Made by a program: the position numbers and the translations under genes
Shown: in pieces, positions 50,595 to 59,383 of the stretch
Position numbering within the stretch: the first letter of the stretch is position 1
Layout of the letters: the number at the start of each line of letters is the position of its first letter
Notes under the pieces: generated by a model
What the model was told of the DNA's origin: nothing
The model's input: only the letters and a program-made list of their open reading frames with translations
The model's database searches: none
NCBI RefSeq assembly: GCF_000373145.1
Contig: NZ_KB890623.1
Span: forward strand, 1 to 64,000
DNA from: Thermus oshimai DSM 12092
GTDB lineage: Bacteria; Deinococcota; Deinococci; Deinococcales; Thermaceae
Length of the DNA stretch: 64,000 nucleotides
Direction: 5' to 3'

Positions 50595-51425
50595 CTACAC
50601 CAGGTAGTACACCCGGGGCTTGGTGCCCGCTTCCTCCTTAAGCCGGATGGCGTTGGGGGACTTGGCCAGGTGGTGGACCAAGGAGGCGGGGTCCTCCAGG
50701 TCCCCGAAGAAGGTGGCGCGCCCGATGCAGGTGGTGACGCACTGGGGAAGGAGGCCCTGGGAGATCCGGTGCAGGCAGAAGTGGCATTTGCGCACCTTGT
50801 CCATGGGGCCGGCCTCGTCCTCCCGGGCCACCTTCTTGCCCCACTCGTAGACGGGAAGGGTTTCGTAGGGCATCTCCCCCTGGCCCGGGGTCCTTTCCGT
50901 CCAGTAGGCGCCATCGTCCTTGTGGCGGGCGCCATAGGGGCAAGGGGGGATGCACTTTTCGCACCCCACGCAGAGCTCGTAGTCGATCTCCACGATGCCG
51001 TCTTCCCGCTTCCAGGTGGCGTCGTAGGGGCAGGCGGGCACGCAGGGGGGGTCGTCGCACTGCATGCAGGGACGGGGGACGAAGCGGTAGGTGACGTTGG
51101 GGTAGGTTCCCACCTCCTCCTCCGTCACCGGCCGGTAGACCACGCCCGGGGGAAGGCGGTTTTCCGCCATGCAGCTCACGGTGCAGGCGTGGCAGCCCAC
51201 GCACTTCCTGAGGTCGATCACCATGCCCCAGCGGCGCTTGGGGTTTTTAAGCGCCCGCTCCAGGTCCTCCTGCATGCGCAGGAGGACGTCCTTGTCCTCC
51301 CCCGTGGGGGGCGGGGTTTGGGGCAGGGCCTGGGCCAGGCCCGGGGCCACCATGGAGGCGAAGACGGCGCTGGCGAACTTGGAGAGGAAGCGCCGCCGTT
51401 CCTCCGGATTCAGGGGTTGTTCCAT
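50595..51425 (-). CDS. Four-cluster ferredoxin subunit of the molybdoenzyme (TtrB/PsrB-like)
   Basis: The 276-residue electron-transfer subunit has four Cys motifs: [50 protein letters not shown] and [21 protein letters not shown]. This is the DmsB/TtrB type with four [4Fe-4S] clusters. The N-terminus ([22 protein letters not shown]) looks like its own Tat signal, which fits TtrB-like proteins working on the periplasmic face. It is the first gene of the operon, 9 bp before the catalytic gene. Confidence 0.92.
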   Translation of the reverse strand: MEQPLNPEERRRFLSKFASAVFASMVAPGLAQALPQTPPPTGEDKDVLLRMQEDLERALKNPKRRWGMVIDLRKCVGCHACTVSCMAENRLPPGVVYRPVTEEEVGTYPNVTYRFVPRPCMQCDDPPCVPACPYDATWKREDGIVEIDYELCVGCEKCIPPCPYGARHKDDGAYWTERTPGQGEMPYETLPVYEWGKKVAREDEAGPMDKVRKCHFCLHRISQGLLPQCVTTCIGRATFFGDLEDPASLVHHLAKSPNAIRLKEEAGTKPRVYYLV

Positions 51426-51563
51426 CGCCCACCTCCTTTCGCCTTCAGGCTAGGCTTGGGCCTAAGGGGGCGGTAGCGGGCGGTCTTTGGACGGGCTTGT
51501 CCGGGAGAAGGCGGACAGGGGCGAGGACATTTATACCCCTTAGCCTCTTCTAGGCTGGGGTTG
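51426..51563. promoter_or_regulatory. Divergent control region of the molybdoenzyme operon and its sensor operon
   Basis: This region holds TATAAAT on the minus strand (51529-51535) and TAGGCT on the plus strand (51551-51556), 7 nt before ATG 51564. Between 51489 and 51528 are four GGAC-type half-sites: GGAC 51489, GTCC 51499, GGAC 51513, GGAC 51525. One pair forms TGTCCG-N8-CGGACA (51498-51517). A further inverted repeat, TAGGC-N4-GCCTA, is at 51452-51465. No good -35 boxes are visible, consistent with activator control. Confidence 0.5.
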
Positions 51564-52400
51564 ATGCGGGGGCTTGGGGTCTTGGCGCTTCTTCTTGCGG
51601 CCTGCGCCCGCCCGCCGGAGGTGGCGCTGGCCCCGCCCTACGCCCCCGAGGCCCCCACGGGGACGGTCCGGGTGGTGGTGGCGGGGATGCGCTCCCCCAA
51701 GGAGGCCAAACCCTACCGGGCCCTCTTCCAGGGCCTGGGGGAGTGGCTCGGGGTGCGGGTGGAGGTCTTCGGCCGCCGCACTTATGGGGAGGTCCTCGAG
51801 GCCCTGCGCCAAGGCCGGGCCCATCTGGGCTTCCTCTGCACCCTGGCCGCGGGGCTCGGGGCGGAGGAGGGGGTTTTGGAGGTGCTCCTGGCCGGGGAGA
51901 CGTTCGTGCCCTACCAGAGCCTGGTGGTGGTGCGGGCCTCCTCCCCTTACCGCACCCTGGCGGATCTGAAGGGCCTCCCCTTTGCCTTCACCGACCCCCT
52001 TTCCAACACCGGCCACGCCTGGCCTAAGCTGGCCGCCCGGGGTCTCGGGGAGGGGTTCTTCGCCCAGGCCTTCTTCGCTTACCACCACGACCGGGCCCTC
52101 TTGGCCGTGCTCCAAGGCCTGGCGGAGGGGGCGGCGGTGGACCGGGTGGTGTATGAAACCCTGGGCCTCTCTGGGCTGCGGGTGGTTTGGCGGGGGCCCA
52201 CCGACCCCCCGCCCCCCATCGTGGCCCGCAAGGGGCTGGACCCTGGCCTTAAAGACCGCCTCTTAAAGGGTCTTCTCGCCTACGCCGGCACCCCGGAGGG
52301 GCAGCGGGTTTTGCGGACGCTGGGCCTTAAGGGGTTCCGGCCCGCAGAGGCTTGGGACTACGTGCGGGTGTACCGCCGGGCGGAGGAGGTGTTGCCGTGA
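51564..52400 (+). CDS. PhnD-like periplasmic binding lipoprotein, sensor component
   Basis: The 278-residue lipoprotein has the lipobox LLLAACARPP (Cys about 14). The rest matches the phosphonate/phosphite-type binding fold (PhnD): TGTVRVVVAGMRSPKEAKPYRALFQGLGEWLGVRVEVF, ALRQGRAHLGFL, VVVRASSPYRTLADLKGLPFAFTDPLSNTGHAWP. No transporter genes follow. Instead a kinase and regulator are coupled to it (GTGA), as with AioX/ArxX and the PhnD domain of TtrS. It probably binds the substrate oxyanion and signals to the kinase. Confidence 0.85.
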   Translation: MRGLGVLALLLAACARPPEVALAPPYAPEAPTGTVRVVVAGMRSPKEAKPYRALFQGLGEWLGVRVEVFGRRTYGEVLEALRQGRAHLGFLCTLAAGLGAEEGVLEVLLAGETFVPYQSLVVVRASSPYRTLADLKGLPFAFTDPLSNTGHAWPKLAARGLGEGFFAQAFFAYHHDRALLAVLQGLAEGAAVDRVVYETLGLSGLRVVWRGPTDPPPPIVARKGLDPGLKDRLLKGLLAYAGTPEGQRVLRTLGLKGFRPAEAWDYVRVYRRAEEVLP

Positions 52401-54085
52401 GGTGGGGGCTCGTCCACCAGCTCTTCGCCACCCTGCTCCTCTCGGCCCTGGTCACAGGGGGGGTGCTCATCCTGGGCGGGGCCACCTTCCTTTGGGCGGA
52501 GGGGGAGAAGGCCCTTTGGCAGCGGGCTCGAGGCGCGGCCCAAGACCTGGCCGCCCTCCTTGCGGACGACCTCCTCCTGGGGGACCGCTTTTCCGCCTGG
52601 GAGCGGCTCCGCGCCGCCCAGGCCCGCGATCCAGACCTGGCCTACGCCTACGTGCTGGACCCGGAGGGCTGGGTCCTGGTGCACACCCTGGAGGGGGGGG
52701 TGCCCGAGGCCCTTCGGGCCCTGGGGGGGGAGAGGACGCTGAGCCTAGAGGGCCAGACCGTCTACCAGACCGAGGCGGAGATCTTTGGGGGGCAGATCGG
52801 TCGGCTCCGCCTGGGGTTCTACCAGGCCCCTCTCTGGGCGGAGGTGGGCCAGGTGGCGCGCACAGGGCTTTTCGGTCTTCTCTGGGCCGTGGGCCTGGGG
52901 GGCGGGCTCGGGTACTTCCTCCTTCTCAGGCACCTGGAGCCTCTGAGGGCCATGACCGAACGGGTGGCCCGGGTGGGCCAGGGGGAGGCCCCGGTCTTCC
53001 CCGAGCCCAAGAACGAGCTTGGGCTTTTGGGCCGGGCCCTGAACGAGATGGGCCAGGCGGTGGCCCAGCAAAGGCGCCAGCTCCTCCTCCTAAACCGCCT
53101 CCTGGCCGAGGCCCACGCCCTAAGGCTGGAGGAGCTGGCCGAGCGGGTCCTTTCCCTCCTCACGCGGGAGCTGGGCTTTTTGTGCGGGGACCTCTGGGTG
53201 GAGGGCCGGGTGGTCCACTGCCGGGCCTGCCAGCGCCTCTGCCCCCTGGGGGCGGTGGGCCCCCTGGCCGAGGAGGCCCTCCGCCGGGGCCAGGTGGTGG
53301 TGGCCCCCGGGGGGGTGGCGGTGCCGGTGCCGCCCAGGGGGGCCCTGGTCCTCCACGGCGCCCCCCAGGTGGAGGAGGCCTGGCTGAGGGAGTTTCTGGG
53401 GGCCCTTTCCCTGCCCCTGGCCTCGGCTCTGGAAAACGCCCGGCTCTACGGCCTCCTGGAGGAAAAGGAGCGCCAGCGGGCCCGGCTCATGAGCGCCTGG
53501 CTGGCCGCCCAGGAGGAGGAGCGGGGGCGGCTGGCCCGGGAGCTCCACGACGAGATCGGCCAGGCCCTCACCGGCCTCCTTCTGGGGTTGGAAAGCCTTC
53601 CCGGGTCCGAGCCCCTAAAGGAGCTGGTCCGGCGCACCCTGGCCGAGGTGCGCCGCCTGGCCTGGGACCTAAGGCCAAGCGTCCTGGACCACCTGGGCCT
53701 CAAGGCGGCCCTGGAGCGCTACGTGCGGGAGTTTTCCGAGCGCACGGGGATCCGGGTGGACCTTTCCTTCCACCTCCTCCACCCCCTGCCCCGGGAGTGG
53801 GAGACCGTCATCTACCGGGTGGTCCAGGAGGCCCTGACCAACGTGGCCCGGCACGCGGAGAGCCCCTGGGCGGCGGTGGGGGTTTTGGAGGCGGAGGGGG
53901 AGGTGCGGGTCTTCGTGGAGGATGGGGGCCGGGGCTTCGTGCCCGAGGCGGTGGAGGCGGGCCGGCAGGGGCTTTTGGGCATGCGGGAGCGGGTGGAGCT
54001 GGTGGGGGGCCGGTTCCTGCTGGAAAGCGCCCCCGGCCGGGGCACCTGGATCCAGATCCGCCTGCCCCTGGAGGTGAAGGCGTGA
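52397..54085 (+). CDS. Sensor histidine kinase, NarX/NreB type with four-Cys cluster
   Basis: The 562-residue kinase has TM1 (about 8-28), a periplasmic part to about 155, TM2 (near 158-180), then HAMP and a GAF-like region. Within it are Cys263, Cys275, Cys278 and Cys282 (CRACQRLC), a possible Fe-S or redox site. The HisKA_3 motif RLARELHDEIGQALTGLL has His384, and the ATPase domain has VVQEALTNVARHA and GLLGMRERVELVGG. GTG 52397 overlaps the lipoprotein gene. It should phosphorylate the next gene's regulator in response to the PhnD-like protein, redox, or both. Confidence 0.9.
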   Translation: MRWGLVHQLFATLLLSALVTGGVLILGGATFLWAEGEKALWQRARGAAQDLAALLADDLLLGDRFSAWERLRAAQARDPDLAYAYVLDPEGWVLVHTLEGGVPEALRALGGERTLSLEGQTVYQTEAEIFGGQIGRLRLGFYQAPLWAEVGQVARTGLFGLLWAVGLGGGLGYFLLLRHLEPLRAMTERVARVGQGEAPVFPEPKNELGLLGRALNEMGQAVAQQRRQLLLLNRLLAEAHALRLEELAERVLSLLTRELGFLCGDLWVEGRVVHCRACQRLCPLGAVGPLAEEALRRGQVVVAPGGVAVPVPPRGALVLHGAPQVEEAWLREFLGALSLPLASALENARLYGLLEEKERQRARLMSAWLAAQEEERGRLARELHDEIGQALTGLLLGLESLPGSEPLKELVRRTLAEVRRLAWDLRPSVLDHLGLKAALERYVREFSERTGIRVDLSFHLLHPLPREWETVIYRVVQEALTNVARHAESPWAAVGVLEAEGEVRVFVEDGGRGFVPEAVEAGRQGLLGMRERVELVGGRFLLESAPGRGTWIQIRLPLEVKA

Positions 54086-54705
54086 TCCGGGTGGTGCTGG
54101 TGGAGGACCACGCCCTGGTGCGCACGGGGCTTAAGCACCTCCTGGAGGCCCGGGGGGTGAGGGTGGTGGGGGAGGCGGGGAGCGGCCTCGAGGCCCTGGG
54201 CCTTCTGGAGGGCCTGGAGGCCGACGTGGCCATCCTGGACGTTGCCCTGCCGGACATGAACGGGATAGAGCTGGCCCAGCGCCTAAGGGCCCGTTTCCCC
54301 CACCTCAGGCTTCTCGCCCTTTCCATGCACGAGGACCTGGAGTACGTGCGGGGCTTCCTCCAGGCGGGGGGGCAGGGGTACGTGAGCAAGGGGGCGGTGG
54401 ACCACGAGCTTCTGGATGCCCTCCTCACCGTGGCCCGGGGGGGGCGCTACCTCAACCCCGCCCTGGCCATGCGCCTGGCGGTGGAGCTGGTCCAGAAGGA
54501 GGGGGAGGAGGCCCCCCTCTCCCCCCGGGAGGAGGAGGTCCTCCGCCTTTTGGCCCAGGGCCTTTCCCACAAGGAGGTGGCCGAACGCCTGGGGATTTCC
54601 GAAAAGACCGTGGCCACCTACCGGGAGCGGGGCATGGAGAAGCTGGGCCTGAAAAGCCGGGGCGAGCTCCTCCGCTACGCCGCCCGCAAGGGCTGGCTCG
54701 GCTAA
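54082..54705 (+). CDS. NarL/FixJ-family response regulator
   Basis: The 207-residue regulator has the receiver motif VAILDVALPDMNG with Asp53, Lys in YVSKGAVDHE, and the LuxR-type helix-turn-helix LSPREEEVLRLLAQGLSHKEVAERLGISEKTVATY. GTG 54082 overlaps the kinase stop (GTGA). The obvious target is the molybdoenzyme promoter, where GGAC half-sites occur. Confidence 0.94.
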   Translation: MIRVVLVEDHALVRTGLKHLLEARGVRVVGEAGSGLEALGLLEGLEADVAILDVALPDMNGIELAQRLRARFPHLRLLALSMHEDLEYVRGFLQAGGQGYVSKGAVDHELLDALLTVARGGRYLNPALAMRLAVELVQKEGEEAPLSPREEEVLRLLAQGLSHKEVAERLGISEKTVATYRERGMEKLGLKSRGELLRYAARKGWLG

Positions 54706-54715
54706 GCCCCCCGCT

Positions 54716-55969
54716 TTAGGGCAGGCCCAGCTCCTTCAGGTAGGCCAGGATGGCCCTGGCGGTCCGGCCCTCCCGCTCCGTGAGGAGGTCCAGGTGGGTG
54801 AGGCCGGGGAGGATCTCGGCCCGGACGGGGGTCCTGGGGAAGAGCTCGTCCAGGCGGAACCCCTCTTCCCGGGGCAAAAGCCCCCGGCCCGCCCCCAGGC
54901 CCAGGATGGGGTAGGGGAGGGGCCGGGGCCCAAGCCCCGGCAGCACGTGGGGGTAGCCCCCCAGCTCCAGGAGGAGGCGCAAGGGGAAGTACCACTCGGA
55001 AAAGCCGGTCTCTTCCCGGGCAAAGGCCCGCAGGAAGGCCCGGGGGTCGGTGGCCTCCCCGGTGTCCTGCCAGCGGACCGCCCCGCCCCTGGGCCCCCGC
55101 ACGGTGCGCACCAGCCGCCCCTGGAGGAGCCCGAGGAGGCTAAACCCTTCCCGGGCCCAGGCCCGGCCCGCGCTCACCGCGAAAAGGGGGAAGAGGCTAT
55201 AGTCGTCGTCCACCCGAAGGAGGGCCCGGGCCTCCCGGGTGGCCCGGTGGGGGCCGAGGGGCACCGCTTCCTCCGGCCTTTGGGCGGCCAAAAAGGCCTC
55301 CGCCTCCGCCAGGGCCAGGGCCTTTGGCCCCAGGAAGGGCAGCCGGAAAACGGGGTCGGCCCTGCCCGCGAGGAGGTCGGAAAGCCCGGGCAGGGCACCG
55401 AAGGGGGTCCTCGTCCCCCGTTCCAGGGCCTCCCTGGTGAGGGTTGGGGGGTTTAGGGTGCCGTCCAGAAGGACGAGGCCCTTTAGCTTTTCCCCGTGCT
55501 GGAGGGCGTACAGGGCGGCCAGGGCCGCCCCCAGGGAGTGGCCCAAAAGGACCACCGGCCCCCGCCTCCCTGCCTCCTCCACCGCCCGGTCCAGGTCCTC
55601 TAGGTGCACCCGGAGGCCAAAGGCCCGCAAGGGGCTGAGGTCGGGCTCCGCCAGGGTTTCGTAGTAGGCCAGGGGGTCTTCCCGGCGGAAGCCCCGGCGG
55701 TCCTCGAGGCCGTTGGCCCGCCGTTCCCAGGCCCAGACCTCCGCCCAGGGGGCAAGGGCCCGGAGCCTTTCCGCCAGGAGGGCGAAGTTGGTGCTCCCCC
55801 CGAGGAGGCCCGGCACGAAGAGGAGCACCGCCTTGGGGGCCTCCGCCTCGTACACCAGGGCGTAGCTTCGGTCTAGAGGGCCCCAGCCGGTCTCCGCCCC
55901 GGGGAGGGCCCGGTAGACCTGGGCCAGGCCCAACCCCAGGCCCAGAAGGAGGGCGAGAAACCTCCGCAT
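54716..55969 (-). CDS. Secreted alpha/beta hydrolase
   Basis: The 417-residue protein has a Sec signal (MRRFLALLLGLGLGLAQ). The nucleophile elbow GHSLGAA follows (Ser near 145), then Asp in VLLDGTLNPP and a late His in LPGLTHLDLL. Oxyanion loop: LFVPGLLGGSTNF. It resembles lipase/esterase proteins; the natural substrate is unknown. It stands alone on the minus strand, between the response regulator and ruvC. Confidence 0.8.
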   Translation of the reverse strand: MRRFLALLLGLGLGLAQVYRALPGAETGWGPLDRSYALVYEAEAPKAVLLFVPGLLGGSTNFALLAERLRALAPWAEVWAWERRANGLEDRRGFRREDPLAYYETLAEPDLSPLRAFGLRVHLEDLDRAVEEAGRRGPVVLLGHSLGAALAALYALQHGEKLKGLVLLDGTLNPPTLTREALERGTRTPFGALPGLSDLLAGRADPVFRLPFLGPKALALAEAEAFLAAQRPEEAVPLGPHRATREARALLRVDDDYSLFPLFAVSAGRAWAREGFSLLGLLQGRLVRTVRGPRGGAVRWQDTGEATDPRAFLRAFAREETGFSEWYFPLRLLLELGGYPHVLPGLGPRPLPYPILGLGAGRGLLPREEGFRLDELFPRTPVRAEILPGLTHLDLLTEREGRTARAILAYLKELGLP

Positions 55970-56002
55970 AGGCCCAGTATGGGTGGGCGTTAGGGGTTTT
56001 GG

Positions 56003-56506
56003 CTACAGGGGCTTGGCCGCGGAGAGCCGGGCGTAAAAGGCGTGGGTCAGGGCGATGGCCAGGGCGTCCGCCAGGTGGCTCGGCTTGGGGGCCTCCTTAA
56101 GGCCCAGCGCCCCCCGCACCGCCAAGGCCACGGCCTCCTTGGGGGCGTGGCCGTGCCCCACCAGGGCCTGCTTCACCTGCATGGGGCCGTAGGCGAAGAC
56201 CGGCACCCCCCTCTGGTGGGCCGCCACCAGCACCGCCCCCAGGGCCCAGCCCACCTTGTAGGCCAGCTCGTTCTGCCGGTAGAAGTACTGCTCCTCCACC
56301 GCCAGGGCCTCGGGGGCGTGGGCCTCGAGGGCCGCCCGCACCCTTTCGTAGATCCGGCCCACCCGGTTTGCGGCCCCTTCCTTGCTGGAGGTCTCCACCA
56401 CCTCCCCGTGGAGGAGGAAGGCCTTGAGGGCCCCCCGCCCCCCCTCCACCCGGATCACCCCTAGGCCCAGGTGGGTGATGCCGGGGTCCACCCCTAGGAC
56501 CACCAT
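56003..56506 (-). CDS. ruvC: Holliday junction resolvase RuvC
   Basis: The 167-residue endonuclease cuts four-way DNA junctions. Catalytic acids: Asp7 (GVDPG), Glu in LAVEEQYFYRQN, and HLADALAIALTHAF with the last Asp. ATG 56506 lies 4 bp after the ftsZ stop, so it is in the division operon transcript. A longer frame upstream is inside ftsZ. Confidence 0.96.
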   Translation of the reverse strand: MVVLGVDPGITHLGLGVIRVEGGRGALKAFLLHGEVVETSSKEGAANRVGRIYERVRAALEAHAPEALAVEEQYFYRQNELAYKVGWALGAVLVAAHQRGVPVFAYGPMQVKQALVGHGHAPKEAVALAVRGALGLKEAPKPSHLADALAIALTHAFYARLSAAKPL

Positions 56507-56510
56507 CCTG

Positions 56511-57569
56511 CTAGTTCCCGCGCTTTGGAGGGTAGTCCCCGTCCCCGTAGCGCAGGAAGGCGGGGATCTCGTAGTTGTAGGGGTCCACGTGGCCCATGCC
56601 GAGGTCAATGGGGCGGGCGGGCCGGGGCACCACGGTGCTCTCCCCGAACCCCGCGGCGATGAGGATCACCCGGAGCTCGTCCTGGGCCCGTTCGTCGTAG
56701 GTGACCCCGTAGAGGATGTCCACCTCCTCGTGGCCGGTGGCCTCGCGGATCCTCTCCACCACCTCCGCGGCCTCCATGAGGGAGAGGTCCTCCGAGCCCA
56801 CCACGTTGAGGAGAAGCCGCCTTGCCCCCTCTATGGAGCGCTCCAGGAGGGGGCTTTGGGTGGCGGAGCGGGCGGCCTCCTCCACCCGCGCCTCCCCCCG
56901 GCCCGCCCCAATGCCCATGAGGACCTGGCCCGCCCCCTCCAGGAGGGCCTTCACGTCGGCGAAGTCCACGTTGATGAGGCCGGGGAGGTTGATGACGTCC
57001 GTGATCCCCTTCACCCCGTGGTAGAGGACCCGGTCGGCGATGAGGAAGGCGTCTTTCAGGGTCATCTTCTTGTCCACCGCGGAGAGGAGGCGGTCGTTCT
57101 GGACCACCACCATGGCGTCCACCCGCTCCCTCAGGCGCTTGATGCCCTCCTCCGCGGCCCGCATGCGCTTCGGACCTTCAAAGCTAAAGGGGCGGGTGAC
57201 CACGGCCACCGCCAGGGCCCCCTGCCGCTTGGCGATCTCCGCCACCACGGGGGCGCTTCCCGTGCCCGTGCCGCCCCCCATCCCCGCGGTGATGAAGACC
57301 AGGTCCGCCCCCTCCAGGGCCTCGGCGATGAGGTCTTCCGTTTCCAACGCCGCCTTCTCCCCCACCTCCGGGTTGGCCCCCGCCCCCAGGCCCCGGGTGA
57401 GCCGCTCCCCCAGCTGGATGCGCACGTCCGCCAGGCTCTTCGCCAGGACCTGGGCGTCGGTGTTGGCGGCGATGAACTCCACCCCCGAAAGCCCCGCCTC
57501 GATCATGCGGTTCACCGCGTTGTTCCCCGCACCCCCCAGGCCGATGACCTTGATCCGTGCTCCTTCCAT
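56511..57569 (-). CDS. ftsZ: Cell division GTPase FtsZ
   Basis: Tubulin-like protein of 352 residues that forms the division ring. The GTP site is [26 protein letters not shown]; the T7 loop reads [22 protein letters not shown]. The C-terminal peptide IPAFLRYGD matches the short tail that binds FtsA. ATG 57569 follows GGGGGAGGG, 9 bp after ftsA. Confidence 0.98.
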   Translation of the reverse strand: MEGARIKVIGLGGAGNNAVNRMIEAGLSGVEFIAANTDAQVLAKSLADVRIQLGERLTRGLGAGANPEVGEKAALETEDLIAEALEGADLVFITAGMGGGTGTGSAPVVAEIAKRQGALAVAVVTRPFSFEGPKRMRAAEEGIKRLRERVDAMVVVQNDRLLSAVDKKMTLKDAFLIADRVLYHGVKGITDVINLPGLINVDFADVKALLEGAGQVLMGIGAGRGEARVEEAARSATQSPLLERSIEGARRLLLNVVGSEDLSLMEAAEVVERIREATGHEEVDILYGVTYDERAQDELRVILIAAGFGESTVVPRPARPIDLGMGHVDPYNYEIPAFLRYGDGDYPPKRGN

Positions 57570-57578
57570 ACCCTCCCC

Positions 57579-58811
57579 CTAGAATAGATTGCTTAAAAAA
57601 TCTTTAATCTTAGCCAGAAATCCCTGCCCCTTCGGCCCCTCTTCGCTCCTCTTGGTCACCCTCCTTTCCGGGGTGCGCACGGGCAGGGTGGCCCCGTAGC
57701 GCACCAGCCCCACCGCGGCCGCGTGGGCCGGGGAGGCCACCACGTCCGTGAGGCCGGAAACCCCTTGGGGCTTGCCGATCCGCACCGGCAGGTTGTACTG
57801 CTGGCGGGCCAGGAGGTCCACCCCCCGCATGAGGGTGCTCCCCCCGGTGAGGACCACCCGGTTCACCCGGATCTCCAGGGGTCCCAGGGCCTCGTCCACG
57901 CTCTGGCGGGCCAGGTGGAGGATCTCCCGCAGGCGGGGGCGGATGATGCGGGCCAGCTCGGGAGCGGGCACCTCTCCCAGGGTGCCCCCTTCCTGGTTGA
58001 TCTCCAGGACCAGCTCCGGGTCGGCGAGCTCGGGGAGGGCGGCCCCGTACTTCCGCTTCACCCTTTCGGCCTCCTCAAAGGGGATTTTGAGGAGCTGGGC
58101 GATGTCGTTCGTCACGTGCTCCCCCCCAAGGGGCAGGACGGCGGTATGGGCCAGGCGGCCGTTTTTGAACACCGCCACGTCCGTGGTGCCGCCCCCGATG
58201 TCCAGGAGGAGGACGGTCATGTTCTCCTCCTCGGGGAGGAGGACCCCCAGGCCGCTGGCCAGGGCCTGGACCACGAAGGCCTCCACCTCCAGCCCTGCCC
58301 CCTCCACCGCCCGGCGCAGGTTGGCCAGGGGGCCGCGCCCTGCGGCCACCAGGTGCACGTCCACCTCGAGGCGCACCCCCGCCATGCCCACGGGGTCGCG
58401 GATCCCCTCCTGCCCGTCCACCCGGTACTCCAGGGGCAGGGCGTGGAGGAGCTCCATCTCCCCGTCCAGGGGGTAGGCCTTGGCCTGCTCAATGGCCCGC
58501 TCCACGTCCGCTTCGGCGATGGTGTGCCCCCGGCGGATGGCCGCCAGGCCGTGGCTGGTGACCCCTTTCAGGTGGGGGCCGCCCACCCCCACCACCACCC
58601 GCTCCACCTTGATGCCCGCCACCCTTTCCGCCTGGAAAAGGCTTTGCCGGATGGCCTCGGTGGTCCGTTCCAGGTTGACCACCACCCCCCGCTTGAGCCC
58701 CTGGGAGGGGACGGTGCTCTCGCCGATGATGTCCAAAACCCCATCGGGGGCGAGTTCCCCGATGACGGTGGTCACTTTGCTGGTCCCTACGTCCAATCCG
58801 GCGATGATCAT
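57579..58811 (-). CDS. ftsA: Cell division protein FtsA
   Basis: Actin-like protein of 410 residues that tethers FtsZ to the membrane. Phosphate 1 loop [19 protein letters not shown], phosphate 2 [15 protein letters not shown], and adenosine loop [13 protein letters not shown] are present. The last residues [13 protein letters not shown] form the amphipathic membrane-targeting helix. The start at ATG 58811 overlaps the ftsQ stop (ATGA-type). Confidence 0.97.
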   Translation of the reverse strand: MIIAGLDVGTSKVTTVIGELAPDGVLDIIGESTVPSQGLKRGVVVNLERTTEAIRQSLFQAERVAGIKVERVVVGVGGPHLKGVTSHGLAAIRRGHTIAEADVERAIEQAKAYPLDGEMELLHALPLEYRVDGQEGIRDPVGMAGVRLEVDVHLVAAGRGPLANLRRAVEGAGLEVEAFVVQALASGLGVLLPEEENMTVLLLDIGGGTTDVAVFKNGRLAHTAVLPLGGEHVTNDIAQLLKIPFEEAERVKRKYGAALPELADPELVLEINQEGGTLGEVPAPELARIIRPRLREILHLARQSVDEALGPLEIRVNRVVLTGGSTLMRGVDLLARQQYNLPVRIGKPQGVSGLTDVVASPAHAAAVGLVRYGATLPVRTPERRVTKRSEEGPKGQGFLAKIKDFLSNLF

Positions 58812-59383
58812 GGGCGCTGGCTCACCCCCCAAGAATACAGGAAAACCTGGCCCTTAGGCCTGGGCGCTTGGGCATACTTTAGCAGAAGTTCTGCGCTTGG
58901 GGCAAAAAGGACAGCCTCGGGAAGCTCCACCCAGAACCCCGCGGGGGTGTAGCGGAGGCGGCGGGCCTCGGGGTAGGCCCGGGCCAGGGCCAGGAGGGCC
59001 TCCTTGGGAAGGGGCCCCCGGCCCACCACCCGGGGCCCGTGGGCGTGGGGGGCCCCTCCGGGGAGGAGGACCCCGTCCTCGGAGAGGGCCTGGCCGTCCT
59101 CCAGGGGAAGGAAGGGCTTCCGCTCCCGCACCACCACCCGCACCGCCCCCACCCGGGGCTTTTCCAGACGGGCCTCGGCCACCCAGGGGTTTTGTCCAAG
59201 GGCCTCCACCCGCCCGGGCAGGACCCAAAGCCAAGGGTCCCCGGGGGCGAGCTCGAGGGCTTTAAGCACCTCTTCCTCCCTAAGGTGCCTTAGCCCCTCC
59301 ACCCGCACCTCCTCCACGGGGAAAAGGGCCAGGCTCCCCACGTACAAGGTGGCGAGGAGAAGGCCCAGAAGGACCCACCTCAC
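58808..59383 (-). CDS. ftsQ: Cell division protein FtsQ/DivIB
   Basis: Bitopic membrane protein of 191 residues in the divisome. TM helix at 3-22 (VLLGLLLATLYVGSLALF), then a POTRA domain, VEEVRVEGLRHLREEEVLKALELAPGDPWLWV. GTG 59383 is chosen because it overlaps the murB stop as GTGA with GGGAGGTG upstream; an ATG five codons earlier is possible. Confidence 0.92.
   Translation of the reverse strand: MRWVLLGLLLATLYVGSLALFPVEEVRVEGLRHLREEEVLKALELAPGDPWLWVLPGRVEALGQNPWVAEARLEKPRVGAVRVVVRERKPFLPLEDGQALSEDGVLLPGGAPHAHGPRVVGRGPLPKEALLALARAYPEARRLRYTPAGFWVELPEAVLFAPSAELLLKYAQAPRPKGQVFLYSWGVSQRP

Noticed and set aside
51564-52400. Phosphonate ABC transporter binding protein
   Set aside because: The fold fits PhnD, but there are no permease or ATPase genes; a kinase and regulator are coupled to it, so a sensor role is preferred.
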